From Clostridium_AD sp050717515 (GTDB taxonomy: Bacteria; Bacillota; Clostridia; Clostridiales; Clostridiaceae): 64,000 nucleotides of DNA. The notes beneath the pieces were generated by a model. The model was not told where the DNA came from and made no database searches. It was given only the letters and a program-made list of their open reading frames with translations. The position numbers and the translations under genes were made by a program. Positions 59,396 through 64,000 of the stretch are shown in pieces. The DNA lies in NCBI RefSeq assembly GCF_050717515.1, contig NZ_JBOITL010000033.1, forward strand, positions 1 to 64,000. Reading direction: 5' to 3'. Within the stretch, counting starts at the first letter, position 1, and each line of letters begins with the position of its first letter.

Positions 59396-59431
59396 TTTCT
59401 CCTTTTTCAAAGGTTTCTCCTTTTTCAAAGA
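59396..59431 (-). repeat. 18-bp direct repeat duplicating a ribosome site
   Basis: The minus-strand unit CTTTGAAAAAGGAGAAA occurs twice in a row (59414-59431 and 59396-59413), with a degenerate third part upstream. Only the copy nearest the methyltransferase start is at the proper distance; the other is a spare AGGAG. Confidence 0.7.
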
Positions 59432-59511
59432 TTTTTCCTTTTAAAACTATAATGATATATAATATTCTAACCTATACACCAAATATTGTCCAAAATAATT
59501 TGCTCATATTT

Positions 59512-59751
59512 TTAAAGATCTTCGTTTTTAGGGAGATTTTTACTCTTCTTTTTTTTTGTCATTAGTCCCCCAACTCTTCCTGTTTCTTCTGCTGTTAATC
59601 CACTCCAGCCACAGGTTTTTATCTTTTCTGTTAATCCTAGTTCTTCCGCAATTTCATATTTTAGTGTTTCCCTGAGCATTTCGTTTTTAGTTAGTTCTTT
59701 ATTAGTTCTTAATTTAGCTTTTATAATTTTTTTTAAAGGTGTTTTTCCCAT
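59512..59751 (-). CDS. small acid-soluble spore protein, alpha/beta-type
   Basis: 79 aa. The C-terminal half has the family region LKYEIAEELGL (about 30-40, including the germination-protease cleavage site) and GLTAEETGRVGGLMT (about 51-65). It saturates spore DNA and protects it from UV and heat; GPR protease degrades it at germination. The N-terminus KTPLKKIIKAKLRTNKELT and Lys-rich tail KKKKSKNLPK are those of the clostridial variant. ATG 59751 has GGGAGGG upstream. Expected to be transcribed in the forespore. Confidence 0.85.
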   Translation of the reverse strand: MGKTPLKKIIKAKLRTNKELTKNEMLRETLKYEIAEELGLTEKIKTCGWSGLTAEETGRVGGLMTKKKKSKNLPKNEDL

Positions 59752-59816
59752 GATAGCCCTCCCAATTGTAATATCTTATATTTTTCACAATTTGGAGTTC
59801 TTTTATTCATAATAAA

Positions 59817-59856
59817 AAAAATAGTGTGGTAAATAATTATTTACCACACTATCTTT
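59817..59856. terminator. terminator after OppA copy 1
   Basis: ATAGTGTGGTAAATA pairs with TATTTACCACACTAT around ATT, flanked by A- and T-runs. The equivalent hairpin follows copy 2 (about 61951-61985). Confidence 0.85.
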
Positions 59857-59870
59857 TATTTATAAACTAT

Positions 59871-61565
59871 TTACTGTTTTCTTCCATTAGTAAATGTATA
59901 TTTGTAGTCATTAGCACCAAACAATGGTGACATTACTCTGTTTAGATATTTATATTTGAATGTATTTCTCATTCTATATAAAGCCGGAGCTATAACCGCA
60001 TCATCTACTAATAAAATTTGTTCTGCTTGTTTAAAAAATTCTGTTCTCTTTTCTGGATCAATTGTGTTAGCTGCTTGTTTAATTAAATCATCATACTTTG
60101 GATTTGACCAACCAGTTGCAACTATATTAGCTCCTGTAACAAACATATCAAAGAAGGTGTTTGGATCGTTATAGTCTCCGCTCCAAGCTACACCAGCCAT
60201 TTGGTAGTTAAATTCATCAGTTCTCTTTTGAAATACTGGCCATTCAACATATTCTGCTTTTAAATTTACACCCAGGTTTTTCTTGTACATTTGTTGATCA
60301 TATTCTGCAAATTCTCTGCTTACAGCATCAGTTCCAGCTTGCAATGCAGTAATTGTCATTTTTGCCGGATCTGGATCTGCTCCAATTTCTTTTAAACCTT
60401 CAATTAATAGCTTTTTAGCATCTGGATTTGCTTCTTTGAAGGCTTTAAGTGGTTCTATACCAACTTTAGTTCTAAAGTCCTTTCCACCTATTTGAAGCGT
60501 TGGTGGACACCATGCATATGCTGGTTGACCTAATCCTTTATATAAAATCTTTATTCTTTCTTCTCTATCCATAGCTAAGCTGAATGCTTGACGTATTTTA
60601 ACATTCTTAAAATATTTATCCTTTTGATTAAAATGAACATAACTTGCTGAAGGTTCATTAGCTTTCAATACATTAAACTTACCTGTTGCATTAAATTTTT
60701 CTATCCATTCTTGCTTAGTAACTGCAGCACTGTCTATTGCACCATTATATAAGGAGTTCATTCTTGCTGCTTCTTCTTTTATAATATTAAGAGTTAGCTT
60801 TTCAAGTTTAACTGACTTTTTATCCCAATAAGTTGGATTTTTTTCGAATTCCATTTTGCTTTGATGTGCCCAATTTTTTAAAACAAAGGGTCCACAGAAT
60901 ACCATTGTATTTGATTCTGTACCAAATTTATCTCCTTGAGCTTTAACTATATCTTCTCTTTGAGGATACATAACTTTAAAATAAGTTAAATCCAAGAAGT
61001 ATGGGCATGCTTTATCTAATGTGAATTGGAGTGTTTTTTCATCTATTGCCTTAACTCCTACTTCTTCAGCCTTAGCCTTCTTAGAGTTATATGCTTGAGC
61101 ATTTTTTAAAGGAAATAAAATAAAGGCATAGGTTGAACCAACTGTTGGATTAAGAGATCTTTTAATTGCATATTCAAAATCCTTAGCTGTTACTGCTTTT
61201 CCATCCGACCATTTATAATCTCTTAAATGAAATGTCCATACAGTTTTATCTGCATTAGTTTCCCATTTTTCTGCTCCTGCAGCTTTTATAACATCCTTAC
61301 CATCCTCTCCTTGCTCAATTCTAGTTAACCCTTCCATACAGTTTACTAAAACTTCTGATGAATACAAATCAGTTGCAAGGGATGGATCAAGTGATTTCGG
61401 CTCCATCTTTAAGGTACCATTAAAATATTGAAGGCTATCCATTTTAACCGCAGTAGCATCTGTAGCAGGTTTTGCAACTTCAGATTTCTTTCCGCAACCT
61501 ACCAATGCAATTGAAGCAGTTAATGAAAGTGTTAGTAAAGTGGCCATTAATCTTTTTGTTTTCAC
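59871..61565 (-). CDS. peptide ABC transporter substrate-binding lipoprotein (OppA copy 1)
   Basis: 564 aa, GTG start with AAGGGGGAA upstream. Lipoprotein signal LTASIALVGC (lipid Cys 24). SBP family 5 signatures: NGTLKMEPKSLDPSLATDLY, WTFHLRDYKWSDGKAVTAKD (about 109-128), PYFLDLTYFKVMYPQ, YVHFNQKDKYFKNVKIRQAF and AGVAWSGDYNDPNTFFDMF. It captures oligopeptides outside the membrane for an Opp permease encoded elsewhere; no permease or ATPase genes lie here. About 80 percent identical by eye to copy 2. Confidence 0.95.
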   Translation of the reverse strand: MKTKRLMATLLTLSLTASIALVGCGKKSEVAKPATDATAVKMDSLQYFNGTLKMEPKSLDPSLATDLYSSEVLVNCMEGLTRIEQGEDGKDVIKAAGAEKWETNADKTVWTFHLRDYKWSDGKAVTAKDFEYAIKRSLNPTVGSTYAFILFPLKNAQAYNSKKAKAEEVGVKAIDEKTLQFTLDKACPYFLDLTYFKVMYPQREDIVKAQGDKFGTESNTMVFCGPFVLKNWAHQSKMEFEKNPTYWDKKSVKLEKLTLNIIKEEAARMNSLYNGAIDSAAVTKQEWIEKFNATGKFNVLKANEPSASYVHFNQKDKYFKNVKIRQAFSLAMDREERIKILYKGLGQPAYAWCPPTLQIGGKDFRTKVGIEPLKAFKEANPDAKKLLIEGLKEIGADPDPAKMTITALQAGTDAVSREFAEYDQQMYKKNLGVNLKAEYVEWPVFQKRTDEFNYQMAGVAWSGDYNDPNTFFDMFVTGANIVATGWSNPKYDDLIKQAANTIDPEKRTEFFKQAEQILLVDDAVIAPALYRMRNTFKYKYLNRVMSPLFGANDYKYTFTNGRKQ

Positions 61566-61710
61566 GAAAAATTCCCCCTTTTCATTTGTTTAAGCTCTTA
61601 ATAAGATTTTTTATTAAATCCGGACGATGGACATGTATATATTACCAATATAATTTGTATTAAATAAATTGATAATATAACCTGTTTAAGTTTACTAGCA
61701 TAAAGAAAAT

Positions 61711-61737
61711 ATGTTCATTATATTCTATATATTCAAT
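61711..61737 (-). repeat. 9-bp tandem array upstream of OppA copy 1 (three units)
   Basis: Three units of ATATTCTAT type (plus-strand ATGTTCATT, ATATTCTAT, ATATTCAAT), about 146 bases before the start codon. The equivalent array before copy 2 has five units at almost the same distance. Confidence 0.7.
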
Positions 61738-61949
61738 ATAATGACGTTTTGTGCACTTCTTTAATTCATATCTTAATAATATACTATGCATTTTCAAAAA
61801 TCAAGTTTAATTTTCTAAATTTTGCGATTATAATATATTTTTTTGTTATTTTATAGAATATTTTGAATTTTCATTGTATTCTACACCAGCAATTCAAATC
61901 AGATAAGCAGCAAACTCCATAATTCTCTTCTCTATAATATAAATAAAAA

Positions 61950-61986
61950 AAATAGTGCAGTAATAAATATTACCACACTATTTTTT
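61950..61986. terminator. terminator after OppA copy 2
   Basis: ATAGTGCAGTAATA pairs, with one mismatch, with TATTACCACACTAT around AATA and then TTTTTTC; closely like the hairpin after copy 1. The 61738-61949 stretch holds only AT-rich DNA. Confidence 0.8.
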
Positions 61987-62006
61987 CATTTATAATCTAA
62001 CTTATA

Positions 62007-63704
62007 CTATTTTCTTCCACTAGTAAAAGTATATTTGTAGTCATTAGTTCCAAACAATGGTGACATTACTCTGTTTAGATATTTATATCTATAAGTGTTT
62101 CTCATTTGATAGAACTGTGTAGATATTACAGCCTCATCTACTAATAATATTTGTTCCGCTTGTTTAAAGAACTCTGTTCTTTTAACTGGATCAGTAGTGT
62201 TAGACGCTTGTTTAAGTAAATCATCATACTTTGCATTTGACCAACCAGTTGCAACCATATTAGCTCCTGTAACAAACAAATCAAAGAAAGTATTTGGATC
62301 ATTATAGTCTCCGGTCCAACCAACTCCAGCCATTTGATAGTCATATTCATCAGTTCTCTTTTGGAATACTGCCCATTCAACATATTCTGCTTTTATATTT
62401 ACGCCTAGGTTTCTCTTTAACATATCTTGATCATATTCTGCAATTTCTCTGTCTCTAGCAGTTACCCCCGCCACTAACTTAGTTACTGCCATTTTTGCTG
62501 GATCTGGATCAGCTCCAATTTCTTTTAAACCTTCAATTAACAATGCCTTAGCATCTGGATGATCTTCTTTAAATTTTTTAAATGGCTCTATAGCAACTTT
62601 TGTTCTAAAGTCTTGTCCGTCTATTTGAAGTGTTGGTGGACACCATCCATATGCCGCTTGTCCTAATCCCCTAGTTACAATTTTCACTCTTTGTTCTCTG
62701 TCAATAGCTAAGCCGAAGGCCTGACGTATTTTAAGATTCTTAAAATATTTATCCTTTTGATTATAGTGCACATAGGCTGTTGAAGGATCATTCTTTTTCA
62801 GTACATTAAATTTGCCTGTTGCATTAAATTTCTCTATCCATTCTGCCTTAGAAACTCCAGTAGCATCTATTGCTCCACTATACAATGAGTTCATTCTTGC
62901 TGTTTCATCTTTTATAACCTTAAGAGTTAATTTATCTAGTTTAACGGAATCTTTATCCCAATAAGTTGGGTTCTTTTCCAGTTCCACCATACTTTGGTGC
63001 GCCCAATTTTTTATTACAAATGGTCCACAGAATACTAATGTATTTGCTTCTGTCCCGTATTTATCTCCACCAGCTTTAACTATATCTTCTCTTTGAGGGT
63101 ACATAACTTTAAAATAGGTTAAATCCAAGAAGTATGGGCATGCTTTTTCTAATGTGAATTCCAATGTCTTGTCATCTATTGCTTTTACTCCTACTTCTTC
63201 AGCCTTAGCTTTCTTGGAATTATATGCTTGAGCATTTTTTATAGGAAATAAAATAAATGCATATTGTGAACCAACATTTGGATTAAGAGATCTTTTGATT
63301 GCATATTCAAAATCTTTAGCTGTTACTGTTTTTCCATCTGACCACTTATAATCTCTTAAATGAAATGTCCATACAGTTTTTTCTGCATTTGTTTCCCATT
63401 TTTCTGCTCCTGCAGCTTTTATAGTATCTTTACCATCTTTATCTTGCTCAATTCTAGTTAAACCTTCCATACAGTTAACTAATACTTCCGATGAATACAA
63501 ATCAGTTGAACGTGATGCGTCAAGTGATTTTGGCTCCATGGCTAAAATACCATTATAAAATTGAACTTTGTCCATTTTAATTTCCCCTGCAGTAGCTTTT
63601 GTTTCAGGTGTTTTAACTACAGGTTTCTTTCCACAACCTACCAATGCAATTGAAGCAGTTAGTGAAAGTGTTAGTAGCGTAGCCATTAATCTTTTTGTTT
63701 TCAC
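62007..63704 (-). CDS. peptide ABC transporter substrate-binding lipoprotein (OppA copy 2)
   Basis: 565 aa, GTG start with GGGGGG upstream. The same lipobox LTASIALVGC and SBP_bac_5 signatures (WTFHLRDYKWSDGKTVTAKD, YFLDLTYFKVMYPQ, AYVHYNQKDKYFKNLKIRQA, AGVGWTGDYNDPNTFFDLF) as copy 1. Differences gather in the peptide-contact regions (for example LVAGVTARDREIAE against LQAGTDAVSREFAE), which suggests they bind different peptides. Gene, leader and terminator were duplicated together. Confidence 0.95.
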   Translation of the reverse strand: MKTKRLMATLLTLSLTASIALVGCGKKPVVKTPETKATAGEIKMDKVQFYNGILAMEPKSLDASRSTDLYSSEVLVNCMEGLTRIEQDKDGKDTIKAAGAEKWETNAEKTVWTFHLRDYKWSDGKTVTAKDFEYAIKRSLNPNVGSQYAFILFPIKNAQAYNSKKAKAEEVGVKAIDDKTLEFTLEKACPYFLDLTYFKVMYPQREDIVKAGGDKYGTEANTLVFCGPFVIKNWAHQSMVELEKNPTYWDKDSVKLDKLTLKVIKDETARMNSLYSGAIDATGVSKAEWIEKFNATGKFNVLKKNDPSTAYVHYNQKDKYFKNLKIRQAFGLAIDREQRVKIVTRGLGQAAYGWCPPTLQIDGQDFRTKVAIEPFKKFKEDHPDAKALLIEGLKEIGADPDPAKMAVTKLVAGVTARDREIAEYDQDMLKRNLGVNIKAEYVEWAVFQKRTDEYDYQMAGVGWTGDYNDPNTFFDLFVTGANMVATGWSNAKYDDLLKQASNTTDPVKRTEFFKQAEQILLVDEAVISTQFYQMRNTYRYKYLNRVMSPLFGTNDYKYTFTSGRK

Positions 63705-63736
63705 GAAAAAATCCCCCCCTTTAATATGTTTAGACT

Positions 63737-63766
63737 AATAACAAGATTTTATAAAATCTTGTTATT
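63737..63766. repeat. perfect 30-bp palindrome in the OppA copy 2 leader
   Basis: AATAACAAGATTTTA (63737-63751) and TAAAATCTTGTTATT (63752-63766) are exact complements with no spacer. It lies 33-62 bases before the start codon. Copy 1 has only a weak form (TTAATAAG-ATTTTTTATTAA). It may be an operator or a leader hairpin. Confidence 0.75.
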
Positions 63767-63790
63767 TAATTTAAATAATAAGTATATACA

Positions 63791-63819
63791 TATTATCAAT
63801 TTAATTAAAATTGATAATA
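63791..63819. promoter_or_regulatory. 12-bp inverted repeat upstream of OppA copy 2
   Basis: TATTATCAATTT (63791-63802) and AAATTGATAATA (63808-63819) are exact complements around AATTA. The right half (AAATTGATAATATAAC) is also present before copy 1, so the site is probably functional in both. Confidence 0.5.
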
Positions 63820-63853
63820 TAACTTATTTAACTTTAACGGCATTAAATATCTC

Positions 63854-63898
63854 ATATTCTATATATTCTATATATTCAATATGTTCTATATATTCTAT
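63854..63898 (-). repeat. 9-bp tandem array upstream of OppA copy 2 (five units)
   Basis: Five consecutive 9-bp units, plus strand ATATTCTAT, ATATTCTAT, ATATTCAAT, ATGTTCTAT, ATATTCTAT, about 150 bases before the start codon. Three related units stand before copy 1. Confidence 0.8.
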
Positions 63899-64000
63899 CT
63901 AATGCCATTTCTCATATTACTTAAATTCATATTCTTATAATATACCATATATTATCATAAATCAAGCTAATCTTCCTAAATATTTGAATTATAAGTTAAA

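Noticed and set aside
63841..63900. AT-rich array as a plasmid or replication origin iteron
   Set aside because: No Rep gene, DnaA boxes or partition genes; a promoter-associated array shared with the paralogue is simpler.

Overview
The window is AT-rich, densely coded and strongly Firmicute-like: AGGAGG ribosome binding sites before almost every gene, short intergenic gaps closed by Rho-independent hairpins, and promoters of the TTGACA-17-TATAAT type. A small acid-soluble spore protein, a YtxC-type sporulation protein, AbrB and Spo0A-box-like sites (GTCGAA) point to an endospore-forming anaerobe, most likely a Clostridium sensu stricto. Ferredoxin-type and oxygen-sensitive enzymes fit this. 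The species cannot be named from the sequence alone.

Layout. 1-160 is the promoter and leader of an rRNA operon that runs leftward out of the window. 0.4-3.2 kb is a CcpA/LacI-type controlled sugar PTS operon. 3.4-9.9 kb holds a GreA-family factor with an AUU start, a DUF4236/TPR protein, a cold-shock protein, a ferredoxin-type aldo/keto reductase, a membrane-anchored oleate hydratase and a HAD hydrolase. 9.9-14.6 kb has a PadR/DUF2812 pair, two small membrane proteins and a GntR-controlled ABC-2 exporter. 14.7-24.7 kb has an NCS2 permease, endonuclease IV, two ECF sigma/anti-sigma modules, and an amino-acid permease/M24 peptidase pair facing an XRE-cupin regulator. 24.9-28.3 kb is a copA-csoR copper operon and a Gly/Cys-rich small protein.

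28.3-46.6 kb holds two ABC-F ATPases, three helicases (DEAD-box, RecQ, and a PD-(D/E)XK-XPD fusion), a sensorless histidine kinase/LytTR/CheY cluster, YajQ, AbrB, MarR, an S41 protease and ZapA. 46.7-56.7 kb is a translation block: pheST behind a T-box, ktrBA, infC-rpmI-rplT behind an L20-type leader, and ytxC. 57.0-57.4 kb is a five-tRNA cluster. 57.7-63.7 kb holds hslO, a methyltransferase, a SASP and two tandem OppA-type lipoproteins.

The most interesting points are: an AUU start in a GreA homologue in the same window as an AUU-started infC; a short dispersed repeat (GTGGCAA units) that abuts the stop codon of three unrelated genes in the same orientation; an abrB-like promoter with a GTCGAA box but no gene behind it, ending in a terminator (candidate ncRNA); a tandem oppA duplication carrying 9-bp promoter arrays of different copy number; very long perfect palindromes; and relics of lost genes. 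No CRISPR array, prophage, transposase or complete defence island was seen.
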